A stretch of 20,871 nt of DNA from JAVJSD01 sp040219575. Its GTDB lineage: Bacteria > Planctomycetota > Planctomycetia > Pirellulales > Pirellulaceae. The position numbers and the translations under genes were made by a program. Shown one piece after another: positions 1 through 8,589 of this stretch. The notes under the pieces are model-generated. The model searched no databases. It saw nothing but the letters and a program-made list of their open reading frames with translations, and was not told the origin of the DNA. Location of the stretch: positions 1 to 20,871 of the forward strand of contig JAVJSD010000049.1 of assembly GCA_040219575.1 (NCBI GenBank), read 5' to 3'. How positions within the stretch are numbered: the stretch's first letter is position 1; each line of letters begins with the position of its first letter.

Positions 1-3000
1 GGTGTAGGTGATCGTGGCCGTCCCCTCGAGGTCGTACCGCACGCTGCCGTCGTGGTTGTTGGCGAACACGTGCTCGACGCTCGTCGCCGCCATGCCGCCC
101 AGAATCTCCAGCCCATCGCCGGTCGGATTATCGCCCATCGCCGGCGTATTCCCCTCGCCGAAGTCGCCGCCGTCGTACACGACGCCATCCATTGGATCAA
201 ACAGCCCACCGCCCGGATTATTGATCCGCAGGATGTCGTCGCCGTCGAGACCGTTGAAGGTGAAGGAAGTTACGCTCGAGATGTTCACAACAGGACCGGC
301 CACACCATCGGTAATCAATTGGTAAGTGCCCGCATCGCTGCTGGCGGCGATGATCACCAGCGTGTCGTCGCCGGCGGTTCCGTTCACCGCGATGTCGCCG
401 CTGAAGCTGAACGACTCGATTTCGCTGTACAGCACATCCTGGTAGCCGCCCGTGGCGGAAATCGTTCCGCTGCCGGGCGCCCCGGGCGTGTTGGTGGAAA
501 TTTCGCCCATCGGCGTCATGTAGTTCAGCGTGTCGCCCGGAATGGCGGGCGCCGAGGGGAGGCCGCCGTCGATCTTGAACACCGTGTTGAGCGACGGGGC
601 GACATCGAAGACGTCTTCATCATTGAAGCCGGACACCTTGGCGACGCCGACCGTGCCGTCGATGGCCACGTTGAAGCTGCCGAAGTCGACCGACGTGGGA
701 GAAACACTGACGTTGTCGATGCCGCCCGTTCCTTCGACGTGCACGTCGGAGTCGACGTTGCCGCCCGTGAAGTCGTTGCCGGTCACCGTAGCCGAGAGCG
801 TGCGGATGAGGACGCCCGTGTCATAGCCGCTGATCGCGTTGGCGCCGACGGAATCGTCGATCACCGTGCCGAGCGCCTGGTTGTTGATCAGAACACCGAC
901 GCCGCTGCCGGTTCCGGTCAGCGCATTGTCGCTGATCGCGTTGTTCTGACCGAACAATTCGATCGCAGCGTAGGTGGTGGCGCCGGTGAATTGGTTGCCG
1001 GTGATCTCGCTGCCGTCGGCTTCCTGTCCAAGCAGCGGTCCGGTGGCGGATCCGGTGAACTGATTGCCCAGGAAATCGACGTTCGCCGACGCGCCGGGCA
1101 AGCCATGGGAGGCGACGCCTCCGATGTACACGAGTTGCGTGGCGCTGCCGGCGAAGGTGTTGTTCTGGAAGGTGTGATTCGATTGCCCGCCGCGCGTTTC
1201 GACCGCGCTGTTCTGGCCGGAGACATGGACGGAATTGAATACGTTGTCCTCGATCCAGTGGCCGCTGTTGTTGGCGAACAGGTGCAGGGCGTCGCCCGGA
1301 TCGGTGCGGGCGTTGACGGTGAAACCGATGCCGGCTCCACCGAGAGTGAGGTTTTGCAAGCCGTCGATCGTGCGAATGGCGCCGTCCGCGTTGGTCTGGC
1401 CGTTGATAGTGGTCACGGCCGCGCCATTGACCGAGTGCAGATTGAGGTCGTTGATGTTGACCTGCACGTCCTCGTCGTAGGTGCCGTCATGGACGATGAC
1501 TTCGCTGGCGGTAACGAGTTCGATGGCTTCCTGGATGCGACCAGGCGCCGCGCTTGTGGAGGCGACGGGACTGTCGTCGTCAACGTGCAGCACCGAGAAG
1601 TCACCCGCGAATCCAGGGGCGATCGGCAGGGTTTCTCCCACATAGACGTTGTCGAACCACAATCCACCACTCGGATCCGCAGCGCCGCTCGACGCTCGAT
1701 AAAACGCCGCGCGATCGACGGACCGAGGATCGCCGGTTCCAACGTCGTCGTAGCCCGTCTCCCAACTCGTTCCGGTGTGCGCGAGCGCGCCATCGACAAA
1801 CACGCTGACAATGTCGTTGCCGGTTCCGTCTCCGTTCAGCCCATCCACGAATTGGATCTCGATGACGATATTGTGCCAATCCGTGTACGACAGGTTCGTG
1901 TCGAGTATTGTCGATTGGAACTCACTGAAACCGCCCACTCCCGTGTCAAAGAACTCCAGATCGAAACCATCGCCTTCATCCCGAATTCGTATGAACCCGT
2001 GCCGGCAATCATCCCCGCACGCCAGGTGCGTGTTGATTTGCAAACCAGCTTGAGCCGCTCCCGTGGCCGAGCGGAAATCGTACGACAGCACGATGGATGC
2101 GGTGGTGACGGGGTCGCCGCCGAAATCGTCGATGGCGCCCGTTTCACCGGCCTGTCCGTCAAACTTCGGGGAGTGCGGCCGGGTTTGCAGATTCCCCGTA
2201 TCGCCCAGATCCGAAAGCCGCCAGGCTTTGCCGTGCGACAGGTCGCCGGTGTCGACCACTTCTTCATCCGTCGTCGCCGCCCGAATCGACCAGGCGACAG
2301 CATTGGTGTTGGTGCCGGATACGATCGGGCTGATCTCATTTCCATCGAGGCCGTGCGCCTGGATGGATTCCCCGACGGTGAAGCCGGGCTGCTCAAACGT
2401 GCTCGTTTCGACGGCCGGCGGCAGCGGCGGTTTCGAATTGGCGCCGCTATCGAGCCAGGGGCTGAAGTCGATCGCGCCGGCGCCCACACCCAGAATGCTC
2501 GCCTGCAGCGCCGCCGAGTCGTTCGTACCCCAATAGTTGCCGCTGAAGTCGATGATTTCGCCCGACGTCTCGTTGTTGAACACCGTGGCGGCGCTGTTGA
2601 AACTGTTGTCGAAGAACAGGTTCGTCGACTGCGTGCCGTCGAACTGGTCGTCAATTCGCACGTCGCCGTGACCGGCCGCGCTCATTCCCGCGCCGTTGCC
2701 GGAGAAGTAGTTCTGCGTGATGGTGTTGTCTTGCGCGCCGCGGGTGGGGTCGCCCGTGCCGCCGAAGCCGGTCAGTCGCAAGCCGGCGCGATCGTTGTCG
2801 ACGAAGTTGTTCATCGTGATCAGCGAATTCTGCACACCGCCCTGCAGGCCGTCAAAAGCGTTGTTGCTGAACACGTTGAGCATGATAGTCGCGTTTTCGA
2901 TCGCGAACCGACCGGCGTTCATTCCGGCGCCGTTGCCGTCAAACAAGTTGTCCTGGAACAGCGGGTCGCGGGCGACGCTGCCGCCCACATTGTGATTGCC

Positions 3001-6000
3001 GTCGACGAAGAAGCCCGTATCACCGTCGAGCACCCAGTTCGATGTGAAGTGGAAGCCGTCGAAGTCGTCCTGGTCGAGGTGGAAGATGCCGCCGCCGCCC
3101 ACCTGGTTCGTGCCGTCGATGACATTCTGGTGAACGGTAATGTCCTCACCGGGATCGTCCAGGAACACGCCGGCGCCGGTAAAACCGTTGAAAACGTTGT
3201 TGAGGATCTGCAGGTTGTCGATCGGACCGCTCGTGGAATCGATCCCGTGGCTCGAATCGCCGAAGGTGAAGCCGTCGATGACGCTGCCCGCCGAGCCCGC
3301 TTGCAGTTCGATCAGCGTGCCTGTGCCGGGGGCGCCGGCGGTGTTGATGATCGACTGCATTCCGCCTCGTCCGCGCGCATCGACGCCGGCCTGAGCGCCG
3401 AACAGATTCACCTGCTTGTCGAGAATCACGTTGTCCTGATACGTGCCGGCGCCGACGAAGATGGTGCTGTTGGTGACGAGGTCGACCCCTTCGGAAATCC
3501 GGCCTTGTGGACCAAATTGCTCTCCGAGCGCCGTGACATGCAGCGTGCTGAAATCGCCCTGGAAGCCGGCCATGCCGTTGGTGTCGGAACCATCGTCCAG
3601 GAATGGCGTGAAGTCGACCGGACCGGTCGTCAGCGCCTGCACGCCGCCTTCCGTGTTGGTTCCCCACCAGTTTCCGGAGGCGTCGACGGTCTCGCCGGCG
3701 CCGGAGGCCACGCCCAGCAAGTTCCCGGTGAGTGAGTTGCCGTTGATGTTGAGCGCCGCGCCCGCGGTCAAATTCCCAAAAGCGGCGCCCTCCGTGTCGT
3801 ACACGCTGACGCCGTTGTCGAAATTGCGGATGAAGTTGTTGCGGATGTCGACTTCGGCGGTCGCGGAGATGGCGCCCATGCCGGCGTCGTCGGTTCGCAC
3901 GAACACGCCGGAGGTCGGCGGAACACCAGCGGCGCTGCCGACGGCGCCGCCGTCGAGCGTGTTGTTGGTGATGTGGATGTCGTCCGACGCGCCGCGAATC
4001 TGCACGGCGTAGGCGGCCATCGCCGCGCCGAAGACGCCGGAAAGCGTCACGCTGTTGCCGTCGATGTTGACGGGGCCATGGCTGAAGCCCGCCGCGAGCC
4101 GGATGTCGATGGAGGCCCAGTTGGCGGCCAGCACGCCGACGTCTTGATTGATCGTGTTGCCGAAGATGTTCACTGGCCCGGCCAGGCCGCTATTGTCCTG
4201 ATAGTACAGGATCGATGAATTCTCGTGATCGGTGAATTGATTGTTGCTGATCGTCACGTCGGAGACGTTGACGCCGGCAGTGGTGTAATTCTTGAAGACG
4301 GTGATTCCGCGACGGTTGTCGTGGAAATTGTTGCCGTCGATCAGCGATTCGCGGATCTCCTCGGCGAACACGGCGGTGTCGGTGAAGTTCGTGAACTCGG
4401 AGTTGGTGATCGTAACGTCGCGGACGTTGCCCGTGCCGCCGTCGTTCGCCTGGTAGAATCCCAGCGATCCGCCGTCGAAGAGGGTGTTGTCGATCTCGAT
4501 TCCGTCGCCCACCGCCGACGACGACAGTCGCATTCCCGTGCCGGTGTTGACGAGTTGACTGTTGAGCAGGCGGAAATTCGTAACGGTCGTGAGATTGTGG
4601 ACCTCGATCCCGCGCGAGGAAAGGTTGAAGAAATCGACGTTGTCGATGACGACGTTGTCCGCGGCCCCGCCGAGACCGCCGTTGAACAAGTCGATGCGAG
4701 CGCCCTGCGAACCGTTCTGAATCGTCAGGTCCTGGATCGTGACGTCGCCGGTCGTAAGGACGAACACATTGCCGGCGCCCGGATCGACGATCGTCCCCGC
4801 CTTGCTTTCGCCGTCGATGGTGAGTGCTTTGTCGACGGTGACGTTCTCCGCATAGGCGCCGTCCGCGACGTTCACCGTGTCGCTGGCGGTGGCGGCGTCG
4901 ACGCCGCGCTGAATGCCGAGCGTGTTGGTCGTTACGAACACGTTGCCGGCCGACCACGTCGCCAGGCCGAAACTAGCGTTGTCGAGGGCGTGGGTGATCG
5001 CGTCTTCGACGTCAAAGTCGTCAGCGAACGCTCCGCCGTCTTGCTGCAAGGTGTTGCCGATGAGATTCAGCGGCGACGCATCCTCCCACTGGAGCAGTTG
5101 CCCCGCGCCGCGGACGTTGAGCGTGTTGTCCGCGGAAGAGACGTCGAGCACTCCGCCCGATTCGACGAAGACGCCGACCTGGTCGAATCCGTCTGACTCG
5201 TTGACGGTGACGTCCGAAATCGTCAGGTCGCCGCCGCTCTCCACCACCACCGTACGGTCGTCGGTGCTGACGCCGAACGTGACGCCGTTCTGCACGACCA
5301 CCTGCCCGCTGGTGACCGTCAGGGCGGGAGACGCGCCCTCAATGAAGACGCCGCCTCCTCCGCCGTCGAGCGTGAGATCCTTGTTGATGGTGACGCCGGA
5401 ATACGTGCCCGGCGCGAGGTTTAGCGTCGATCCCGCCGGCGCCGCGTTGATCAGGTCCTGCAGCGAGCCGCCCAGGAAGATCGTATCCCCCAGCGCGATC
5501 GCCCCGCCGCCGTCGAACATGTTGTTGGCGACCACATCGGGCAGCGTGTCGGGCGAGGTGGCGTTGTTGCCGACAAAGATGAAGTTGGTGGTCGGTGACT
5601 GCCCCGAACTGTCGAAGTCGTTGCCGCTGACATCCGTCGCCGTGCCTCGCACGCGAAGGCTAGAGCCGAACCGCGCGGTGGTTCCCGCGAAGGTGTTGCC
5701 GGTGACCGTGGCGCCGACCGAGTCGATCGTCACCAGGGTGTTGCCCTGCTCGCTGACGTTGTCGTCGGTGCTGATGCCGCCCGTCGTGCCGGTGATGTCG
5801 TTGTTGGTGAACGTAATGTTCGAGGTGTTGCCGCCCCCCGTGCCTCCGCCCATCGCCACCAATTGGCGCGGCACGTTCGGCTGCGTGAATTGCGTGCCGA
5901 AGCCGATGCCCGCCGGTTGGGCGCCGAGAAAGGTCTGGCCGGAGAACTCGTTGCCGTCGATCACGAAACCGGAGATCGTCGCGCCGAACTCCGTCAACAA

Positions 6001-6657
6001 GCCGGCTTCGCCGTTGGCGACAATCTCGTTGTCGCGGATCACGGCATTGGAATGGCTGCCTTGAAAGTAGATCGCCGCGTTCTCGATACCGGGAGCACCG
6101 TTGTCGATGCCAATGATGGAGAAGCCCTGCCCCGTGTCGCCGATCTGCACGCCGGTGGTGTTATTGGTGACCTGAATCGCGCCCAGCGAACCGATTCCCG
6201 AAACGCCCTGGATGGTGGTGACAGCCCGACCGCCCGTCGATACGAGGGAGATGTTCTTGTTGACGAGCACGTTTTCGTTGTAGGTTCCCGGCAGCACTTC
6301 GAGCATGCCGTTCAAGGGCGTCGCCGCGACCGCGTTGTTGAGCGTGTTGGAGCCCGCCAACGAACCGGTGTCGAGTCCCGAGGTGACCGCGCCGAAGGCA
6401 TCGACGCCGTAAGCGCCGCTGACGCCCGGCAGGCCGTCGTTGCCGCCGTCAACGATGTCGCCCACGTCCAACCCGGGGGCGTTGTTGTCGACGATCATGT
6501 TCCAGTTGTCGTTGAAGAACACGTCGGCTGCGAGCAGCGCGCGATCCTCGAGCGACTCGAGACGCAACGCCCGCGTGCGGCGTCGCGCCTTCTTGCGCAC
6601 CTTGCGTGAAGCTTGGGCTGCGGAACCAAAGACATCTTCAAGCACAGAGCGACGCAT
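1..6657 (-). CDS. Giant parallel beta-helix surface/secreted protein, 3' end outside window
   Basis: An uninterrupted minus-strand frame of 2219 codons runs from an ATG at 6655-6657 off the left edge. GAGGAG lies 7 bases before the ATG. The N-terminus is very basic and then reads LRLESLEDRALLAAD (residues 31-45), resembling the LEPR-XLL sorting motif of large extracellular planctomycete proteins; there is no ordinary signal peptide. The rest is Asn/Gly/Asp-rich with right-handed beta-helix turns. Five modules of the type 'A...V.V.GTY.ENV.V.K.L.L.G' start near residues 106, 399, 577, 1052 and 1706. WWGTN (about residue 996) and YWGTN (about 1376) each close a helical block. Residues about 1456-1675 look like a LamG/concanavalin-like beta-sandwich (inference). 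Likely an exported adhesin or polysaccharide-binding protein; substrate unknown. Confidence is high that it is a gene, modest for the role. Confidence 0.9.
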   Translation of the reverse strand, partial: MRRSVLEDVFGSAAQASRKVRKKARRRTRALRLESLEDRALLAADVFFNDNWNMIVDNNAPGLDVGDIVDGGNDGLPGVSGAYGVDAFGAVTSGLDTGSLAGSNTLNNAVAATPLNGMLEVLPGTYNENVLVNKNISLVSTGGRAVTTIQGVSGIGSLGAIQVTNNTTGVQIGDTGQGFSIIGIDNGAPGIENAAIYFQGSHSNAVIRDNEIVANGEAGLLTEFGATISGFVIDGNEFSGQTFLGAQPAGIGFGTQFTQPNVPRQLVAMGGGTGGGNTSNITFTNNDITGTTGGISTDDNVSEQGNTLVTIDSVGATVTGNTFAGTTARFGSSLRVRGTATDVSGNDFDSSGQSPTTNFIFVGNNATSPDTLPDVVANNMFDGGGAIALGDTIFLGGSLQDLINAAPAGSTLNLAPGTYSGVTINKDLTLDGGGGGVFIEGASPALTVTSGQVVVQNGVTFGVSTDDRTVVVESGGDLTISDVTVNESDGFDQVGVFVESGGVLDVSSADNTLNVRGAGQLLQWEDASPLNLIGNTLQQDGGAFADDFDVEDAITHALDNASFGLATWSAGNVFVTTNTLGIQRGVDAATASDTVNVADGAYAENVTVDKALTIDGESKAGTIVDPGAGNVFVLTTGDVTIQDLTIQNGSQGARIDLFNGGLGGAADNVVIDNVDFFNLSSRGIEVHNLTTVTNFRLLNSQLVNTGTGMRLSSSAVGDGIEIDNTLFDGGSLGFYQANDGGTGNVRDVTITNSEFTNFTDTAVFAEEIRESLIDGNNFHDNRRGITVFKNYTTAGVNVSDVTISNNQFTDHENSSILYYQDNSGLAGPVNIFGNTINQDVGVLAANWASIDIRLAAGFSHGPVNIDGNSVTLSGVFGAAMAAYAVQIRGASDDIHITNNTLDGGAVGSAAGVPPTSGVFVRTDDAGMGAISATAEVDIRNNFIRNFDNGVSVYDTEGAAFGNLTAGAALNINGNSLTGNLLGVASGAGETVDASGNWWGTNTEGGVQALTTGPVDFTPFLDDGSDTNGMAGFQGDFSTLHVTALGEQFGPQGRISEGVDLVTNSTIFVGAGTYQDNVILDKQVNLFGAQAGVDARGRGGMQSIINTAGAPGTGTLIELQAGSAGSVIDGFTFGDSSHGIDSTSGPIDNLQILNNVFNGFTGAGVFLDDPGEDITVHQNVIDGTNQVGGGGIFHLDQDDFDGFHFTSNWVLDGDTGFFVDGNHNVGGSVARDPLFQDNLFDGNGAGMNAGRFAIENATIMLNVFSNNAFDGLQGGVQNSLITMNNFVDNDRAGLRLTGFGGTGDPTRGAQDNTITQNYFSGNGAGMSAAGHGDVRIDDQFDGTQSTNLFFDNSFNSAATVFNNETSGEIIDFSGNYWGTNDSAALQASILGVGAGAIDFSPWLDSGANSKPPLPPAVETSTFEQPGFTVGESIQAHGLDGNEISPIVSGTNTNAVAWSIRAATTDEEVVDTGDLSHGKAWRLSDLGDTGNLQTRPHSPKFDGQAGETGAIDDFGGDPVTTASIVLSYDFRSATGAAQAGLQINTHLACGDDCRHGFIRIRDEGDGFDLEFFDTGVGGFSEFQSTILDTNLSYTDWHNIVIEIQFVDGLNGDGTGNDIVSVFVDGALAHTGTSWETGYDDVGTGDPRSVDRAAFYRASSGAADPSGGLWFDNVYVGETLPIAPGFAGDFSVLHVDDDSPVASTSAAPGRIQEAIELVTASEVIVHDGTYDEDVQVNINDLNLHSVNGAAVTTINGQTNADGAIRTIDGLQNLTLGGAGIGFTVNARTDPGDALHLFANNSGHWIEDNVFNSVHVSGQNSAVETRGGQSNHTFQNNTFAGSATQLVYIGGVASHGLPGASANVDFLGNQFTGSATGPLLGQEADGSEITGNQFTGATTYAAIELFGQNNAISDNALTGTGSGVGVLINNQALGTVIDDSVGANAISGYDTGVLIRTLSATVTGNDFTGGNVDSDVHVEGTGGIDNVSVSPTSVDFGSFNVAIDGTVGVAKVSGFNDEDVFDVAPSLNTVFKIDGGLPSAPAIPGDTLNYMTPMGEISTNTPGAPGSGTISATGGYQDVLYSEIESFSFSGDIAVNGTAGDDTLVIIAASSDAGTYQLITDGVAGPVVNISSVTSFTFNGLDGDDILRINNPGGGLFDPMDGVVYDGGDFGEGNTPAMGDNPTGDGLEILGGMAATSVEHVFANNHDGSVRYDLEGTATITYT

Positions 6658-6764
6658 GGGTTATCTCCTCGGGGATGCAAAGCGGGCGGTCGACGGGGCG
6701 CGAACGTGTGCTGGAACGCCTGCCAACGTTGTACGGGTTACCACAATTCGGGGCCTGCTCGACA

Positions 6765-6792
6765 AAGGCGGGAAACGGAAGGCGGGAAACGG
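6765..6792. repeat. 14-bp tandem duplication
   Basis: AAGGCGGGAAACGG occurs twice in perfect tandem (6765-6778 and 6779-6792). It lies in the predicted leader of the beta-helix gene, just downstream of its candidate promoter. A related CGGGAAAAGCGG tandem occurs near the right edge of the window. Confidence 0.8.
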
Positions 6793-6815
6793 CATCATGG
6801 TTGAGCAGGAAAGCG

Positions 6816-6844
6816 ATTATCGAGGGACCGGTTGTAACGGTCAA
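6816..6844 (-). promoter_or_regulatory. Sigma70-type promoter for the beta-helix gene
   Basis: On the minus strand TTGACC (6839-6844) and GATAAT (6816-6821) are separated by exactly 17 bp. Transcription would start near 6808, giving a 5' leader of about 150 nt before the ATG at 6657. It sits in the only AT-rich part of this intergenic region. Seen by eye; not tested. Confidence 0.5.
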
Positions 6845-7227
6845 ACCGAATTATCCAAATTAGCTAATTTCACCATATTACCCACAGACCCCCCAATACC
6901 ACAAGTGGCGAAATTGCTCCTAACTACAGGGTGACTATAGTCCCAACCGCACCTCTTTCTAGTTCTTTTCCAGTCGAGACTTAGGACGATTCGCGCAGAG
7001 ACCGGGGGGCTTCGGCCAGCCCGCCGCCAGCAAACAACAACGTGAAAACTGCAACCCGCGCAGCAGCGCTAAACCAAGAAAATCCCCCCCATGAGAACAA
7101 AATCTCCAGCGATCGGGTGGGCTCGGATTTAGGAGCCGCATGGGCACGACCTGCCACATCGCGCAAACGGGCCGCAAGTTGACTTGCTGGGGATGTGAAC
7201 AAGCACGCGAGTCCGCCGCCGGGGGGA

Positions 7228-7776
7228 TCAGCGAATCTGCTTGCGATAGTTCTCGAGCAGTTGCCGCAACTCCGGCCATCGCGCGCCGATCAATTCGAAC
7301 GCCACCTCGAGAATCATCTCATTCGCTCCCCCAGCGCCCAACTGCGGCGGGAAAGCCATCTTGGCCTGCTCTCGCGCGGTCGGCGGCCAGGAGAGCAAGA
7401 CGCTATCCAGCCCTCGTCGCCGCAGCTCGGCCACCATGTCTTGCGGCTGGCACTGCGTCAGCGCGTGCTCTTGAGAGTCGTGCCTGGGGGACGGCGCCGT
7501 GTCGCCGTGCGATGTTGTCGGCGAACTCGACGTCGCCGGCGCACTTGTTGGCGGCGCCGCGGCAACGGGAAACGCGTCGGACTCTTCCGGGTCGGGATCC
7601 TCGTCCACCGGCGGAGCAATCTGCGGTCGCACGCCCGGGAGAGGGTCGGTCGGCTCGAAGTAGCGCCCGCCGCATTTCGAGCAGATGACGCAATCACCCG
7701 CCAACTCGGGCTTGTGCCGAATCATGGCGGAGCAATGCGGGCAGCGGTAGGTCACCATGCGGTTATCCCCAAGCAT
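7228..7776 (-). CDS. Zinc-ribbon domain protein of unknown function
   Basis: 182 residues. The N-terminus carries a zinc ribbon: CPHC at residues 12-15 and C32-S-K-C35-G-G, with an extra Cys at 29. A Pro/Ser/Thr/Asp-rich linker follows (about 42-105), then a conserved-looking C-terminal segment (about 110-182) with PPQLGAGGANEMILEVAFEL and an amphipathic helix at the end. No catalytic motif is visible. The ATG at 7776 is preceded by AGAGGGGG with 9 bases between; an in-frame ATG six codons later (7758) with GGGG upstream is an alternative, and the ribbon is intact either way. Such zinc ribbons often start planctomycete regulatory or scaffold proteins, but no specific function can be assigned. 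No operon partner is adjacent. Confidence 0.75.
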   Translation of the reverse strand: MLGDNRMVTYRCPHCSAMIRHKPELAGDCVICSKCGGRYFEPTDPLPGVRPQIAPPVDEDPDPEESDAFPVAAAPPTSAPATSSSPTTSHGDTAPSPRHDSQEHALTQCQPQDMVAELRRRGLDSVLLSWPPTAREQAKMAFPPQLGAGGANEMILEVAFELIGARWPELRQLLENYRKQIR

Positions 7777-7791
7777 CAGACGATTCCCCCT

Positions 7792-7807
7792 CTAGCGATC
7801 ACGCTAG
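7792..7807. promoter_or_regulatory. Inverted repeat upstream of zinc-ribbon gene, possible operator
   Basis: CTAGCG-ATCA-CGCTAG is a perfect 6-bp inverted repeat with a 4-base spacer, ending 15 bp before the start codon at 7776 and touching its Shine-Dalgarno sequence. It could be an operator or a leader hairpin that occludes the ribosome site. Weak evidence on its own. Confidence 0.3.
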
Positions 7808-7831
7808 CCGAGCGAGCAGACGACGGCAAGC

Positions 7832-7860
7832 TGCGTCTCGCGGATCATGCGTCTCGCGGA
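7832..7860. repeat. 13-bp direct repeat in divergent intergenic region
   Basis: TGCGTCTCGCGGA occurs at 7832-7844 and 7848-7860 (16-bp period). It lies in the 337-bp region 7777-8113 between the divergent zinc-ribbon and His/Gly-rich genes, where regulator sites would be expected. Apart from this, the 7792-7807 inverted repeat and the possible sigma54 site, I see nothing else in that region. Confidence 0.5.
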
Positions 7861-8013
7861 ATGCTGGCGACAAACAGATTCTGCGCCGTCGCCTTGGTCC
7901 CGGGGCGCAATCATTGCGACGACGTTTCCCGATCCCGGAGCGTCTCGGCCTGTGAGCCCATCATGCGGCCAAAGCGTTGTCACGACACACGTTTCGGTTG
8001 TTTGCGGCTCCGC

Positions 8014-8029
8014 TTGGCACGACGGATGC
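8014..8029 (+). promoter_or_regulatory. Possible sigma54 (-24/-12) promoter for the His/Gly-rich gene
   Basis: TTGGCACGACGGATGC matches the sigma54 pattern: TGGCACG around -24, and GC at -12 exactly 10 bases after GG. The -12 box is ATGC rather than TTGC. Transcription would start near 8041, about 73 nt before the ATG at 8114. An isolated match by eye, so only moderate support. Confidence 0.3.
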
Positions 8030-8113
8030 GACTGCTTCCTGCTGAGATTCATCCAGCCGCGTTGGACTCATCGCGGGGGCCCGCGACGGCATCCACGCAC
8101 GAAGGAGACGGAT

Positions 8114-8455
8114 ATGAAAGCGATTGGAAGGTTTTCGCTCGTCGGCGCCGCATTGTTGCTGCTGGGACTCTGGGCCGCGCCGGCCCAGGCCGATCACGGA
8201 CAACGGGGTGGGCCCGGATTCGGCGGCGGCCACGGCGGACACAGCGCCCACTACGGGCAGTTTCATGGGGGTCATGGCGGTCATCAGCACTTCGGTCATG
8301 GCCACGGCGGATTCCCGTCACCGCGATATGGGTACGGCCATGGATCGTCGTACGGCCGATCGAATTTCGGCGGCCGCGGCCCCAGTTGCTACGGACCTTC
8401 CGGCGGCAACTTGGGCATCTACCTGCCGCGCTTCGGACTGCGACTGAACTTCTAG
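8114..8455 (+). CDS. Secreted Gly/His-rich small protein
   Basis: 113 residues. The ATG at 8114 has a strong AAGGAG seven bases upstream; the frame stays open further 5' but that part is not protein-like. A clear signal peptide (residues 1-26: Lys/Arg n-region, LLLLGLW core, AQA cleavage site) leads to a mature part dominated by Gly with 11 His, mainly as GHGGH-type repeats at residues 39-66, followed by a Tyr/Ser/Gly stretch. The last residues, LGIYLPRFGLRLNF, alternate hydrophobic and polar and end in Phe, as in the terminal strand of outer-membrane barrels, though the protein is too short to be a barrel. The His content suggests metal binding (inference). It appears monocistronic, ending at the terminator at 8648-8696. 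Confidence 0.75.
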   Translation: MKAIGRFSLVGAALLLLGLWAAPAQADHGQRGGPGFGGGHGGHSAHYGQFHGGHGGHQHFGHGHGGFPSPRYGYGHGSSYGRSNFGGRGPSCYGPSGGNLGIYLPRFGLRLNF

Positions 8456-8471
8456 TGCATCGCGACGCCTT

Positions 8472-8561
8472 GATTTCCGGGTAGCCGAACTCGTGAGAGT
8501 TCGGGAATTCGATACACCGATTGAACTTCCAGAAGTCTCACGACTTCTGCTACCCGAAATC
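8472..8561. repeat. 90-bp cloverleaf palindromic element (REP/MITE-like)
   Basis: The outer arms pair over 13 bp with one bulged C: 8472-8477 plus 8479-8485 against 8549-8561. Inside are two perfect 8-bp hairpins with 4-base loops: 8485-8504 (CCGAACTC-GTGA-GAGTTCGG) and 8530-8549 (CAGAAGTC-TCAC-GACTTCTG). Their loops, GTGA and TCAC, are complementary to each other. Between them, GAATTC (8505-8510) can pair with GAA-C-TTC (8523-8529). It begins 16 bp after a stop codon, a usual place for dispersed palindromic repeats. No T-run follows, so it is not a simple terminator. Confidence 0.7.
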
Positions 8562-8589
8562 TTGGCAATAGCGCAGCACGAGCGCCAAT

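Larger units (their letters stand above)
6658..7227. other. 570-bp intergenic region
   Basis: This region separates the start of the beta-helix gene from the stop of the zinc-ribbon gene; both are on the minus strand. It holds the candidate promoter at 6816-6844, the tandem repeat at 6765-6792 and an AT-rich tract at about 6840-6960. Short open frames on the minus strand at about 6959-7279 have no Shine-Dalgarno sequence and no recognisable domain. No convincing terminator for the zinc-ribbon gene was seen. Confidence 0.6.

Noticed and set aside
52..3735. 1227-codon plus-strand open frame
   Set aside because: Exact antisense of the beta-helix gene; the translation is Val/Asp/Arg/Ala-rich with no domain, while the minus strand gives clear repeat motifs. 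Long antisense frames are common in this GC-rich DNA.
4225..6609. Further long plus-strand frames (4225-5196, 4913-6064, 5863-6609)
   Set aside because: Also antisense shadows of the beta-helix gene without ribosome sites or domains.
6959..7279. Small minus-strand frames of 73 and 106 codons downstream of the zinc-ribbon gene
   Set aside because: Overlap the zinc-ribbon gene end, lack a ribosome site and have no family resemblance.
8472..8561. tRNA gene reading of the cloverleaf
   Set aside because: Arm lengths and loops do not fit; no T-loop TTCGA or anticodon arm of 5 bp with 7-base loop.
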